Virus record (IMG/VR): IMGVR_UViG_3300031758_000286
Span: 1 to 34,202 of that record
Strand: one strand, 5' to 3'
Length of the DNA stretch: 34,202 nucleotides
Origin: a virus
Notes under the pieces: generated by a model
Database searches by the model: none
Seen by the model: the letters and a program-made list of their open reading frames with translations, nothing else
Told to the model about the DNA's origin: nothing
Program-made: the position numbers and the translations under genes
Part shown: positions 8,478-15,033 of the stretch, in pieces
Position numbering within the stretch: position 1 is the stretch's first letter
How the letters are laid out: each line of letters opens with the position of its first letter

Positions 8478-8702
8478 ATGTTTATAGGTTACTATAAGAG
8501 TGTTGCTTCTTCTAAGGAGTTTTACTCGTCCAAAAGAAGTGATTTAAATTTTCCAATTCAAGTTGAATATGAAGGCGATAGATATCTGTTAAATAAAACC
8601 ATACAGGTATCTTCTGAATCTCAAGAAAAAAATATTATTAACACCGCCAAGAAATACGGAATTAAATATGACATTAGAATTGACTCAGGAGCAAACAGCT
8701 GA
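8478..8702 (+). CDS. Hypothetical protein, 74 residues
   Basis: A small basic protein beginning MFIGYYKSVASSKEF, with AAAGGA eight bases before the ATG. It contains a probable beta-hairpin followed by a helix. No domain is recognised. It is part of the operon running from 6523 to about 9270. Confidence 0.6.
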   Translation: MFIGYYKSVASSKEFYSSKRSDLNFPIQVEYEGDRYLLNKTIQVSSESQEKNIINTAKKYGIKYDIRIDSGANS

Positions 8703-8823
8703 TTTAAAGTCAGAAATTGAAAACTTTTTGTTTGAAATATCTTCCCAAGACAGGGAATTATATTCTAGACAAGAGGTAGAAAATATGCTCCTTGACATAT
8801 ATTCTTTGCTTAAAACAAACTGA
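8668..8823 (+). CDS. Hypothetical protein, 51 residues
   Basis: A short acidic ORF overlapping the previous gene by 35 bases, translating to MTLELTQEQTADLKSEIENF and onward, with heptad-like hydrophobic spacing that suggests a small coiled coil. The ribosome-binding site is weak (ACGGA). It is accepted because it fills the gap before the RNase H gene and has protein-like composition. Function unknown. Confidence 0.5.
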   Translation: MTLELTQEQTADLKSEIENFLFEISSQDRELYSRQEVENMLLDIYSLLKTN

Positions 8824-8835
8824 AAACGGTGTTAA

Positions 8836-9270
8836 ATGAACATAGAAGTTTTTTGTGATGGCGCATCACGAGGCCAGGGCCAAAAAAAATTTGGAGAGGC
8901 AGCATGTGCTGTCGTGGTCTATAAAAATAGAAAAAAGATAGCACAGTTCGCTAGAGGACTCGGCCCAAGAACTAACAATGAAGCAGAGTATGAGGCTGTA
9001 ATAGCTGGCCTTCTGATATGCTCTATGGCTGATTTAGTGGACCCTATTATATATACTGATTCCTCTACGGTTGCTAGCCAGATAAATGGTAAGGCTAAGT
9101 GCAGGAGTCGTTCATTAATTCCTCTGTTGATGACTATAGAGGAAATAAAAGATGAGTTTAACTTTCGTGTAGTTCAAGTAAAAAGATCTTTTGTCTGGGA
9201 GCCTGACGCACTAGCAAATACGTTTCTTGACGAATTAGAACTAAGAAAAGAACACATTTCCAAGATGTAA
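8836..9270 (+). CDS. rnhA: Ribonuclease HI
   Basis: A 144-residue RNase H that would remove RNA primers or R-loops. The active-site carboxylates are in place: D8 in FCDGASRGQG, E51 in the NNEAEYEAV helix, D75 in YTDSS, and D124 in EPDALAN. Length matches bacterial RNase HI, and the form with a short basic region resembles the RNase-H/reverse-transcriptase-like subgroup. It lies with the primase and polymerase genes in the same orientation. The start has only a weak ribosome-binding site (AACGGTG). An extended -10 promoter for the next gene begins two bases after its stop. Confidence 0.92.
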   Translation: MNIEVFCDGASRGQGQKKFGEAACAVVVYKNRKKIAQFARGLGPRTNNEAEYEAVIAGLLICSMADLVDPIIYTDSSTVASQINGKAKCRSRSLIPLLMTIEEIKDEFNFRVVQVKRSFVWEPDALANTFLDELELRKEHISKM

Positions 9271-9271
9271 C

Positions 9272-9280
9272 TGCTATAAT
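9272..9280 (+). promoter_or_regulatory. Extended -10 promoter giving a probably leaderless mRNA
   Basis: TGCTATAAT carries a perfect TATAAT at 9275-9280 preceded by the TGn extension. The usual seven-base distance puts transcription start at about 9287-9288, the A of the next ATG. No Shine-Dalgarno precedes that ATG, so a leaderless transcript is likely. Confidence 0.65.
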
Positions 9281-9287
9281 AGATAGT

Positions 9288-10079
9288 ATGATTTTAGATA
9301 AAAAATATTACAAAGAATATCCTTTGATAATTGGTTTGGCTGGCAAAGCTGCTAGCGGTAAAACCTCTGTTGCTGAAAGCATAGTCCCTAAGGCGTCTGT
9401 TAATCCGGTAAGTAATTCCATAATATGGGATCACATATTCTTTACGCTACCACTCTATGAGATTGCCTCTATTAAAAGAACCACATTAGGTCTTCGTCAA
9501 AAAGATCGTCAGCTATTTGCTATTCATCAAGTTTTGTTTGATTTATTTGGCGGTAGTGCCCTAGGTAATATACCGGACTATAGGCACTTTACTGATTTAG
9601 TTGAACAGATATACGCTCTGCCAATAGAGCAAGAGCCACTAAAGCCAAGAAGCTTCCTGCAAAAAGCAGGAGATCTATGCAGACTATATGATCCCGAATG
9701 CTTCGCTAAATGGGTAATCTACAAGGCATCGAAAATGCATAGAAGTATTATATCTGCCGATTCATACGAGGAAAATGAGCTTCCTGTTGGAATTATTATT
9801 TCCGACGTTCGTTTTGTAAATGAGGCTAGCAAGATATTAGGTCATCCAAATGGAATGGTGATCTACTTTGACGCTTCAGATGAAACTAGAAATGCTAGAA
9901 TGATGAAGAGAGACGGCATGCTTATGACGGAAGCTCAATCTTCTCATGTATCGGAGCAAGAATGTGACTTGGTAAAAGGTCTAGCATCTGCTATAATAAA
10001 TACAGACAACATGTCGATGGAAGATCAAGCTTCTCAGACAATACAAATAATAAACGGATATATAAACGCGTATGCCTAA
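9288..10079 (+). CDS. Deoxynucleoside monophosphate kinase
   Basis: A 263-residue P-loop kinase likely to convert dNMPs to dNDPs for phage DNA synthesis. The Walker A motif is GLAGKAASGKTS near residues 16-27, and IIISDVRFVNEA near residues 165-176 is the conserved motif of the phage dNMP kinase family (T4 gene 1-like). YFDASDETRNARMMKRDG looks like the lid region. A central helical insert with PEQEP-type loops, LKPRSFLQKAGD, matches the nucleotide-binding part. It is the first gene of its own transcript, apparently leaderless, and its end overlaps the next start by eight bases. Confidence 0.88.
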   Translation: MILDKKYYKEYPLIIGLAGKAASGKTSVAESIVPKASVNPVSNSIIWDHIFFTLPLYEIASIKRTTLGLRQKDRQLFAIHQVLFDLFGGSALGNIPDYRHFTDLVEQIYALPIEQEPLKPRSFLQKAGDLCRLYDPECFAKWVIYKASKMHRSIISADSYEENELPVGIIISDVRFVNEASKILGHPNGMVIYFDASDETRNARMMKRDGMLMTEAQSSHVSEQECDLVKGLASAIINTDNMSMEDQASQTIQIINGYINAYA

Positions 10080-10392
10080 AATAACCAAAACAGCAATGGA
10101 GCAATCTATAGATTCTCCCTTAGATCAGGTGGTGAACCTTTTGAGTAATGAAGTATCTTTAACAAGTTCTCCCATAGTAATATGTGGGGTAAATAGAAAA
10201 ATCAATATTGGAAACTTTGAAAATATTGATGTCTATGCAGGAGTGACAATACCCTTGCATGGAGTTTCATTTGAAGATAAAGAGGCGCTTACTTCGGCAA
10301 TAGAGGAGGCTGTATCCTATGGTTTTTCTCTTGCGTCAAAAGAAACTGGTGAGCGCTACATGCTGATAAAAGATTCCCAGCAGGGTAAATAA
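10072..10392 (+). CDS. Hypothetical protein, 106 residues
   Basis: An acidic protein coupled to the kinase gene by an eight-base overlap. The central segment RKINIGNFENIDVYAGVTIP looks like a beta-hairpin core, followed by a helix and a short strand ending in MLIKDSQQ. It resembles small phage proteins found next to nucleotide-metabolism genes, but I cannot name a family. It is the last gene before the first copy of the TTACTATAT-type motif. Confidence 0.7.
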   Translation: MPKITKTAMEQSIDSPLDQVVNLLSNEVSLTSSPIVICGVNRKINIGNFENIDVYAGVTIPLHGVSFEDKEALTSAIEEAVSYGFSLASKETGERYMLIKDSQQGK

Positions 10393-10404
10393 TAAGCAAG
10401 TTAA

Positions 10405-10413
10405 TTACTATAA
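10405..10413 (+). promoter_or_regulatory. Candidate late promoter, TTACTATAA
   Basis: First copy of the repeated motif, 36 bases before the ATG at 10441, in the gap after 10392. TACTAT fits the TAnnnT -10 pattern. Predicted start near 10418 leaves room for the AGAGGA ribosome-binding site. Confidence 0.5.
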
Positions 10414-10440
10414 ATTCACCAATAGCAAGAAGAGGATAAA

Positions 10441-10710
10441 ATGATTAATTTAATTAAGAAGATTTTTGGTTTGAAAAAGACTAAAACGATTACTCCTGCT
10501 GTTAGCACACCAAAGCCTGTGTTAGCAGAAGTTAAGGCTGAGCCAAAACCTTCAGTGAAGCCAGTTTCGCCCGTAAAAGATGAAACCTGCATTGACAAGA
10601 AACCAACTGCCAAAAAGCCTGGCAGACCAAAGGGGCAAGGTTCTTCTTCTGCCAAGAAGCCAGCTGCTAAAAAAGCTCCTGCTGCACAAAAACAAAATAA
10701 AAATATCTAA
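10441..10710 (+). CDS. Lys/Pro/Ala-rich protein with AT-hook motif
   Basis: An 89-residue basic, low-complexity protein with AGAGGA seven bases before its ATG. It begins with an amphipathic MINLIKKIFGLKK, then Pro/Lys/Val repeats. KKPGRPKG near residues 58-65 is an AT-hook core (GRP flanked by basic residues), followed by Ala/Lys stretches like histone H1 tails. It probably binds AT-rich DNA in the minor groove. A role in coating phage DNA or reorganising the host nucleoid is inference. It stands between a candidate late promoter and a strong hairpin, so it may be transcribed alone. Confidence 0.75.
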   Translation: MINLIKKIFGLKKTKTITPAVSTPKPVLAEVKAEPKPSVKPVSPVKDETCIDKKPTAKKPGRPKGQGSSSAKKPAAKKAPAAQKQNKNI

Positions 10711-10732
10711 TATTAAACATTTTAATAGCAGT

Positions 10733-10785
10733 AAAGACTAGTTATATAGTGGCAGAAATGTTACTATATAACTAGTCTTTTTTTA
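10733..10785. terminator. Long perfect hairpin terminator, 18-bp stem
   Basis: Left arm 10733-10750 and right arm 10763-10780 are perfect reverse complements (18 bp) around a 12-base loop, and the right arm runs into T residues to 10784. The stem starts AAAGACTAG and ends CTAGTCTTT, so flanking A and T runs permit termination on either strand. The right arm also contains a copy of the late-promoter motif. Confidence 0.85.
10761..10769 (+). promoter_or_regulatory. Candidate late promoter inside the terminator stem, TTACTATAT
   Basis: Second copy of the motif, 43 bases before the ATG at 10804. The first two bases are in the hairpin loop, the rest in the right arm. A start near 10774 would retain the AAGGTGG ribosome-binding site at 10791-10797. 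Confidence 0.45.
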
Positions 10786-10803
10786 TTAGTAAGGTGGTTA
10801 ATT

Positions 10804-10950
10804 ATGGCCGATAAAGGTTGGGGTAATAAAACATCCTCAGAAAAAAATTATTATAAACTACTCAAAGATTCTGTCATGAATGTTATTGATACCAAGAAAA
10901 CTGGTGGTCAATATTCAAGTCATTGGACAAAAAACAATAATGGCAAGTAA
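10804..10950 (+). CDS. Small basic hypothetical protein, 48 residues
   Basis: Begins MADKGWGNKTSSEKN and is rich in Lys, Asn and Gly. AAGGTGG lies seven bases before the ATG. It opens the run of small basic proteins and overlaps the next ORF by eleven bases. No family is recognised. Confidence 0.65.
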   Translation: MADKGWGNKTSSEKNYYKLLKDSVMNVIDTKKTGGQYSSHWTKNNNGK

Positions 10951-11113
10951 GAAGAAAGCAGCTTATCAAAAAAAGATTAAGTCTGTTATGGGAGAATTCG
11001 GTAGGGGCACCTTGCATTCAGGAAAAGGTGGTCCAGTAGTTAAATCCAAAAAGCAAGCAATAGCTATTGCAATATCGTCAGCTGATAGATTGAAGAAGAA
11101 GCGTAAAAAATAA
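10940..11113 (+). CDS. Small basic protein, DUF6496-like
   Basis: A 57-residue basic protein starting MASKKKAAYQKK at the ATG at 10940, which overlaps the upstream stop. A longer frame from 10880 runs through the previous gene and is not preferred. The pattern VMGEFGRGTLHSGKGGPVV followed by KKQAIAIAISSA matches a small family I know as DUF6496, found widely in phages and bacteria; the label is from memory. The C-terminus ends in KKKRKK. Function unknown; the charge suggests nucleic-acid binding. Confidence 0.75.
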   Translation: MASKKKAAYQKKIKSVMGEFGRGTLHSGKGGPVVKSKKQAIAIAISSADRLKKKRKK

Positions 11114-11226
11114 TGGCTTTTAAGAAATCTATCTACATTAGTGGACCAAGAATGGGAACAAATAATCAAAAAAGTAATGGTCCAGTTCTTTCTGCTAGGC
11201 CAAAGAAAAAAAGAAAAAAGAAATAA
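11113..11226 (+). CDS. Small basic hypothetical protein, 37 residues
   Basis: Starts at an ATG overlapping the previous TAA (TAATG). The sequence MAFKKSIYISGPRMGTNNQK leads to a tail PKKKRKKK that resembles a polybasic signal. It fits the local pattern of tiny proteins with Lys-rich ends, which is the main support. Confidence 0.5.
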   Translation: MAFKKSIYISGPRMGTNNQKSNGPVLSARPKKKRKKK

Positions 11227-11253
11227 CTTTATTTTATTGATTTAGGACTAGAT

Positions 11254-11493
11254 ATGGCTCAAATTAAAAAGAAAAAAGATAAGTTTCGAGTAGCAGTTCC
11301 TGGACAGGCTGGAGAATTTCCCCCTATAGCTAATGATCATGGCGAAAGATTTATACCCAAAAAGGGTAATAAAGAAAAAAATCACATGGAAACTAAAGAT
11401 AAAAAGTATCGTTCCATAAAAAAAACCGTTGGCAGAACAATTTCTAAACCCTCTGGTAAAAAGTCAAATAGCTCTAAGCGAAGGAGTAGCTAA
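11254..11493 (+). CDS. Small Lys-rich hypothetical protein, 79 residues
   Basis: A strongly basic, probably disordered protein, MAQIKKKKDKFRVAV at the start and SSKRRSS at the end. A TTAGGAC site lies upstream, and its TAA overlaps the next ATG. The central GEFPPIANDHGERFIPKKG could be a short ordered motif. No family is recognised. Confidence 0.65.
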   Translation: MAQIKKKKDKFRVAVPGQAGEFPPIANDHGERFIPKKGNKEKNHMETKDKKYRSIKKTVGRTISKPSGKKSNSSKRRSS

Positions 11494-11804
11494 TGCCAGC
11501 TAAAAAAGATTCACGATTAACTAAAGCTGGTGTTTCTGGTTTTAACAAACCAAAGCGTACACCTAGTCATCCTACAAAATCTCACATTGTAGTAGCTAAG
11601 CAGGGGGATCAAATTAAGACAATACGTTTTGGTCAACAGGGTGTTAAAACAAATCAAACTGTTGGTCAGAGAAAAGCTTTTGCCTCACGCCATGCAAAGA
11701 ATATTTCCAAAGGCAAGATGTCGGCTGCATACTGGGCCAATAAAGTTAAATGGAGCCCCAGCAAAACTCAGTCACCCTCAAAGAAATGGGTTAAGGGATC
11801 TTGA
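11493..11804 (+). CDS. Basic phage protein of unknown function, 103 residues
   Basis: The ATG follows GAAGGAG by seven bases and overlaps the upstream stop. The core TKSHIVVAKQGDQIKTIRFG, then GQRKAFASRHAKNISKGKMS and AYWANKVKW, looks like a conserved phage family I have seen in environmental phages but cannot name with certainty. The end is basic (SKKWVKGS). Unlike its neighbours it has a clear ordered core. Role unknown. Confidence 0.75.
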   Translation: MPAKKDSRLTKAGVSGFNKPKRTPSHPTKSHIVVAKQGDQIKTIRFGQQGVKTNQTVGQRKAFASRHAKNISKGKMSAAYWANKVKWSPSKTQSPSKKWVKGS

Positions 11805-11805
11805 C

Positions 11806-12069
11806 ATGGAAGCCATCATTGTTGCTGTCATCGCTGCTGTAGGCGGAATTCTTGCAGCTCTTGTTCAGAAGAGTAGAACTGAAAATAAAAATGATCACAA
11901 TGTTGTTGCAACAATGCTGATAGATGTTAAGGATGAAATACTTAATTTACATCATAAGATAGATCATGTTGACGAACAGGTGGACAAGGTAGATGATCAA
12001 ATGCATGATCATATGATGTGGCATTATAAGAAATCAAGCGAAAACAAAAGCAAAGTAAAGGGGGTGTAA
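11806..12069 (+). CDS. Holin-like membrane protein with coiled coil
   Basis: An 87-residue protein whose ATG at 11806 follows AAGGGA by seven bases. A longer reading from 11629 runs through the previous gene in another frame and is rejected. Residues 3-20 (AIIVAVIAAVGGILAALV) form one transmembrane helix. The rest is a charged helix with heptad spacing (ILNLHHKIDHVDEQVDKVDD) ending in His/Met/Lys-rich sequence. One N-terminal TM plus coiled coil occurs in some phage holins or holin accessory proteins. A two-TM protein at 15030 is the stronger holin candidate. Confidence 0.75.
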   Translation: MEAIIVAVIAAVGGILAALVQKSRTENKNDHNVVATMLIDVKDEILNLHHKIDHVDEQVDKVDDQMHDHMMWHYKKSSENKSKVKGV

Positions 12070-12071
12070 TT

Positions 12072-12194
12072 ATGTCTGGTCATACTGGTATGGGTAAGAA
12101 AAAAATGGGTGGATCCAAGAAAATGGGCACTAAGAAGATGGGCGCCAAGAAAATGGGCGGTTCCAAGAAAATGGGTGGCAAGAAGATGTACTGA
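12072..12194 (+). CDS. KKMG-repeat microprotein, 40 residues
   Basis: A tiny protein composed almost entirely of a Lys-Lys-Met-Gly repeat: GKKKMGGSKKMGTKKMGAKK and then two more units, ending in KKMY. A strong AAAGGGGGTG site lies just upstream and the ATG follows the previous stop by two bases. Only G, K, M, S, T, A and a few others are used. It is very basic and probably binds nucleic acid or membrane; no family is recognised. A small palindrome (ACTGAAA/TTTCAGT) covers the stop codon. Confidence 0.6.
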   Translation: MSGHTGMGKKKMGGSKKMGTKKMGAKKMGGSKKMGGKKMY

Positions 12195-12234
12195 AATTAA
12201 TTTTCAGTCTTAGTTTAAGATTAAGGTAATAATT

Positions 12235-12366
12235 ATGGCAATGAAGAAGAAAGCAAGTGCTGCAAAAGGATCAACTTCAAAAAAGATGGCTGGTCTTACT
12301 CCAGCTCAGAAGAAGCTTCCTCCATTTATTCAGTCAGCAATATTAAAAAAGAAAAAGAAAAAGTAA
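12235..12366 (+). CDS. Small basic hypothetical protein with poly-Lys tail, 43 residues
   Basis: Starts MAMKKKASAAKGSTSKK, has an ordered-looking centre AGLTPAQKKLPPFIQSAIL, and ends in six lysines. TTAAGG precedes the ATG. The central LPPFIQ-type motif recurs in small phage proteins I have seen but cannot name. It is the last gene before an intrinsic terminator. Confidence 0.65.
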   Translation: MAMKKKASAAKGSTSKKMAGLTPAQKKLPPFIQSAILKKKKKK

Positions 12367-12382
12367 TCTAATCATTTCAATT

Positions 12383-12423
12383 AAAGAGGGTTATGGTAAA
12401 AACGCCATAGCCTTCTTTTTTAT
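12383..12423 (+). terminator. Intrinsic terminator after small basic gene cluster
   Basis: Arms 12383-12396 (AAAGAGGGTTATGG) and 12405-12418 (CCATAGCCTTCTTT) pair over 14 positions with two G-T wobbles around an eight-base loop, followed by a T run. A late-promoter motif copy begins nine bases after it. Confidence 0.85.
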
Positions 12424-12431
12424 TTGTATCA

Positions 12432-12440
12432 TTACTATAT
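12432..12440 (+). promoter_or_regulatory. Candidate late promoter, TTACTATAT
   Basis: Third motif copy, 41 bases before the ATG at 12473 and directly after a terminator, which is where a new transcript is needed. Confidence 0.55.
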
Positions 12441-12472
12441 CTTCTGCGGACAACTTAAAGATCGAGGGAGAT

Positions 12473-13816
12473 ATGTCTAAATTTAAAAACATCTTATCAG
12501 TATTATCAATTACTCTAGGTATCGGACTGCTTATCAGTCCAGTTAGCAATTCATCCGTGGCCTTAGCTACCAGTGGTGGTGGTGGCCCAATTGTGTTGGA
12601 TGGAATGGATCCAGTTTGCCACTCTGGATGGGAAAGTACTGGTCAATATATAGCCAAGGTTTTAAAGAAGGTGCATGATGGTGCGCGAAATTTAAATAAT
12701 GGACATATCGCCATTGTTGGCTCAAACGCTACTACAACCTCATGTGGAGCTGACTGGGCTACCCAATTAAGTACACAGTTTTTAGCTGAATTTTCTACTG
12801 CACCTCAGATTGATTTTTATGTTACAGATTCAGAAATAAGCACATTCTTCAGTAGCACAATCACCTCTAATCCTCCAGCGGTATTATGGATACCGGACAA
12901 CTGGAATCGCGCTTCCAGTACAGAAGATATTTTTACAGCTAACGCAGAAAAGATAGCAGACTTTGTCAATGGTGGCGGTGGTCTTTTTGCTAACTTTGGT
13001 TCATATGGATGGCTAACAGCCCTGTTACCGCAAGCAGTATACAATAATGGTGGATGCAACGGGGGGCCAGAAGCTACAACAGACGGTATTGCTGATTTTG
13101 GTCTTAGTAATACACTTGTCGCTGCATGCTGGCACGGTTATTTTACTGGTAATGTGGGCACATTAAAAACACTTGTAGACTATCCATATCCTAGCGCAAG
13201 TGACTCTAGAAAGTCTGTTTCTATTGGAGGCGGAAGCGTTTCTCTTCCTAGCTCTTTTATTCTTTCTTATAGCCCTCAGCAACCTCGTGCTGGTGAGCCA
13301 ATTACAATTACCGCTACTGCGCAAACTTTAGCAGGAGTTCCACAGGCTGGAGTTACGGTTTCCATGACCGTCTCCTCTGGACCAGATTCAGGGCAAACTT
13401 TTACTGCAACCACAGATTCTAATGGAATAGCTAACATTACAGTTAATACAGCATCTCAAGGTACAGCAGTGTATACCGCTAGTGCAACGGTTAACGGTGT
13501 AGTTAAAGTTGTTTCAATTACAGTTTCCTGGGACCCTCCTGCCCCCACTACCACTATTGAAACGACAACTACCGTTGTTGCAACTGTTCCGGAAACAACT
13601 ACAACTGAACCACAAATAATTGTAGATCCAACCACAACCACAATTCATGACCATAGCACTCATGACCATGGGACAGAGGATACCATAAGTGCACCTCTTC
13701 CAACAACTGGGCAAGATAGCAATTCTTCCATGGGCATTGGCGCTTTCTTGATTACTATAGGCATATCAATATTTATGTTTAATCGAAAGGTTTTAAAGAA
13801 TGGCAAAGCCAACTGA
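12473..13816 (+). CDS. Secreted cell-wall-anchored (LPXTG) protein with Ig-like domain
   Basis: A 447-residue surface protein. Residues 1-32 are a signal peptide ending ALA. Residues 60-240 form an alpha/beta domain (HIAIVGSN, AVLWIPDNW, FVNGGGGLFANFG) resembling the ThuA/class I amidotransferase-like fold, without a visible catalytic Cys-His pair. A Big_1-type Ig-like domain follows (RAGEPITITATAQT, TDSNGIANITVNT). Then come a Thr-rich linker and a His patch (HDHSTHDHG). LPTTG at 409-413, a hydrophobic helix and FNRK form a classic sortase signal, so a host sortase would attach it to peptidoglycan. Inside a phage genome this suggests changing the surface of the infected cell, for example to block superinfection. 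It could also be attached to host debris or virions. It ends 17 bases inside the next gene. Confidence 0.88.
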   Translation: MSKFKNILSVLSITLGIGLLISPVSNSSVALATSGGGGPIVLDGMDPVCHSGWESTGQYIAKVLKKVHDGARNLNNGHIAIVGSNATTTSCGADWATQLSTQFLAEFSTAPQIDFYVTDSEISTFFSSTITSNPPAVLWIPDNWNRASSTEDIFTANAEKIADFVNGGGGLFANFGSYGWLTALLPQAVYNNGGCNGGPEATTDGIADFGLSNTLVAACWHGYFTGNVGTLKTLVDYPYPSASDSRKSVSIGGGSVSLPSSFILSYSPQQPRAGEPITITATAQTLAGVPQAGVTVSMTVSSGPDSGQTFTATTDSNGIANITVNTASQGTAVYTASATVNGVVKVVSITVSWDPPAPTTTIETTTTVVATVPETTTTEPQIIVDPTTTTIHDHSTHDHGTEDTISAPLPTTGQDSNSSMGIGAFLITIGISIFMFNRKVLKNGKAN

Positions 13817-14012
13817 TAAAAAATGGATTCAGAAAGCAATTAAAAGACCTGGAGCTTTTACGGCTAAAGCTAAAAAAGCTGGAAAAACACCAGCAGCCTA
13901 TGCGTCAGCTGTAACCAAGAATCCTGGTAGATACAGCAAGCTGACTGTCCAGCAGGCAAATTTTGCTAAGACTTTGAAAAAGATTACAAATAAAAATAAG
14001 AAAAAGAAGTGA
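13800..14012 (+). CDS. Small basic phage protein, 70 residues
   Basis: Starts within the end of the LPXTG gene, with AAAGG nine bases upstream. The motif KKWIQKAIKRPGAFTAKAKK and the helical end QQANFAKTLKK resemble a recurrent small phage protein family I cannot name. It ends in NKNKKKK. The closeness to the endolysin gene may be only positional. Confidence 0.7.
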   Translation: MAKPTDKKWIQKAIKRPGAFTAKAKKAGKTPAAYASAVTKNPGRYSKLTVQQANFAKTLKKITNKNKKKK

Positions 14013-14029
14013 TTTAGGAGATTAAGATT

Positions 14030-14842
14030 ATGATTTATCCATACATTAAACACGTTGTCCCAACTGCATTAAAGGCGCATAAGAATGGTCAGCTTCCTGA
14101 AAATCTGCTAGCTAATGTTAAGACTGGTGGACGGATGTATGCACCTGTAGCTGAAGAGTTCAATAAGATGTACGACGCTGCAATGGCTGCTGGTTTTAAG
14201 CTTCGCAATGTTGGAGATTATCGTTCATTTAAGAGTCAGTTGGATATGTTTCTTTCTCGCTACTCCACAACAGATCAGGGTCGTAGCCCACAGGTAACCC
14301 GTCAATATGAAGGTAAGACCTGGTATTTAAAGCCGGGTAATGCTCCGTCAGCTGCACCAGATCCCACTGGAGTCAAGGGCTCAAATCATGGTTGGGGTAC
14401 AGCCATAGATCTTGGTTACGAGGCTAATGGGAAACTACAGTCAATGGGCGGAGCCTGCTTCGAGTGGATGTGTGCAAATGCTCCTAAGTGGGGCTTTTAT
14501 CTTCAAACATCAGATAAGAACTCAAAAGAATTCGAAGCTTGGCACTGGCAGTACTGCCTAGGGGACGCTAAGCCAGATGGTTCAGCAGCAGCTCCAGTTG
14601 AAGCCATTGTTCCTTCCGGTGGATCAGTTGAGGCTGGCCCTATGGTATTCAATTATCCTGGAACACCAGTTAAGTTAGGCTCAAAAGGCGCAGCTGCTGC
14701 TTTAGTTCAGGGTGTTATCGGCGCTAAGACCGATGGCGACTTTGGTCCTAAGTCTGTTGAAGCCCTTAAAAAATGGCAAGCAGCAAATGGTTTAAAGGCT
14801 GACGGTGTTGTTGGTCCGGTGACATGGGATAAAATGTTCTGA
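14030..14842 (+). CDS. Endolysin: M15 peptidase plus peptidoglycan-binding domain
   Basis: Lytic enzyme that cuts peptide cross-links of host peptidoglycan. ATG 14030 has TAGGAG ten bases upstream. The N-terminal 180 residues are a VanY/D-Ala-D-Ala carboxypeptidase-type (M15) domain with YRSFKSQ (R65), SNHGWGTAIDLG (zinc ligands H120 and D127) and EAWHWQY (E169, H172). A Pro/Ala linker leads to a PG_binding_1 domain from about residue 212, with LGSKGAAAALVQGVI and TDGDFGPKSVEALKKWQ. There is no signal peptide, so it needs a holin for release. It overlaps the lipoprotein gene as TGATG, forming a lysis cassette with the next two genes. Confidence 0.95.
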   Translation: MIYPYIKHVVPTALKAHKNGQLPENLLANVKTGGRMYAPVAEEFNKMYDAAMAAGFKLRNVGDYRSFKSQLDMFLSRYSTTDQGRSPQVTRQYEGKTWYLKPGNAPSAAPDPTGVKGSNHGWGTAIDLGYEANGKLQSMGGACFEWMCANAPKWGFYLQTSDKNSKEFEAWHWQYCLGDAKPDGSAAAPVEAIVPSGGSVEAGPMVFNYPGTPVKLGSKGAAAALVQGVIGAKTDGDFGPKSVEALKKWQAANGLKADGVVGPVTWDKMF

Positions 14843-15033
14843 TGAAAAAAATAATACTTGTATTAACTGCAATTGTCGGAGCTTTTTGCATGGGTCTTTT
14901 AAGTGGTTGTAACGATTCGTATCGTTACCCATGTCAGGATCCAGCTAATTGGGAGAGTGCGGATTGTAAGCCACCTATTTGTGAAGCTTCTGGAACATGT
15001 CCAGAGGATATTTATGGGAGTATACCAGAATGA
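14842..15033 (+). CDS. Small lipoprotein of the lysis cassette
   Basis: A 63-residue protein with a signal peptide, hydrophobic VLTAIVGAFCMGLL and the lipobox LLSGC, so the Cys near residue 23 would be lipidated. The mature part is short with four more cysteines (PCQDP, DCKPP, ICEASGTCPED), likely making disulphides. It overlaps the endolysin stop and the next ATG. Similar Cys-rich lipoproteins accompany lysis genes in environmental phages, as I recall. A role in envelope disruption or as a spanin-like partner is possible, though actinobacteria differ in envelope. Confidence 0.8.
   Translation: MKKIILVLTAIVGAFCMGLLSGCNDSYRYPCQDPANWESADCKPPICEASGTCPEDIYGSIPE

Noticed and set aside
11629-11805. 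Upstream extension of the holin-like protein to an earlier ATG
   Set aside because: It runs through the conserved core of the previous gene in another frame; ATG 11806 has AAGGGA at good spacing.
13752-13760. TTACTATAG, 48 bases before the ATG at 13800, as an eighth promoter copy
   Set aside because: It lies inside codons for the sorting-signal helix (Ile-Thr-Ile), so chance is as likely; not counted with the intergenic copies.
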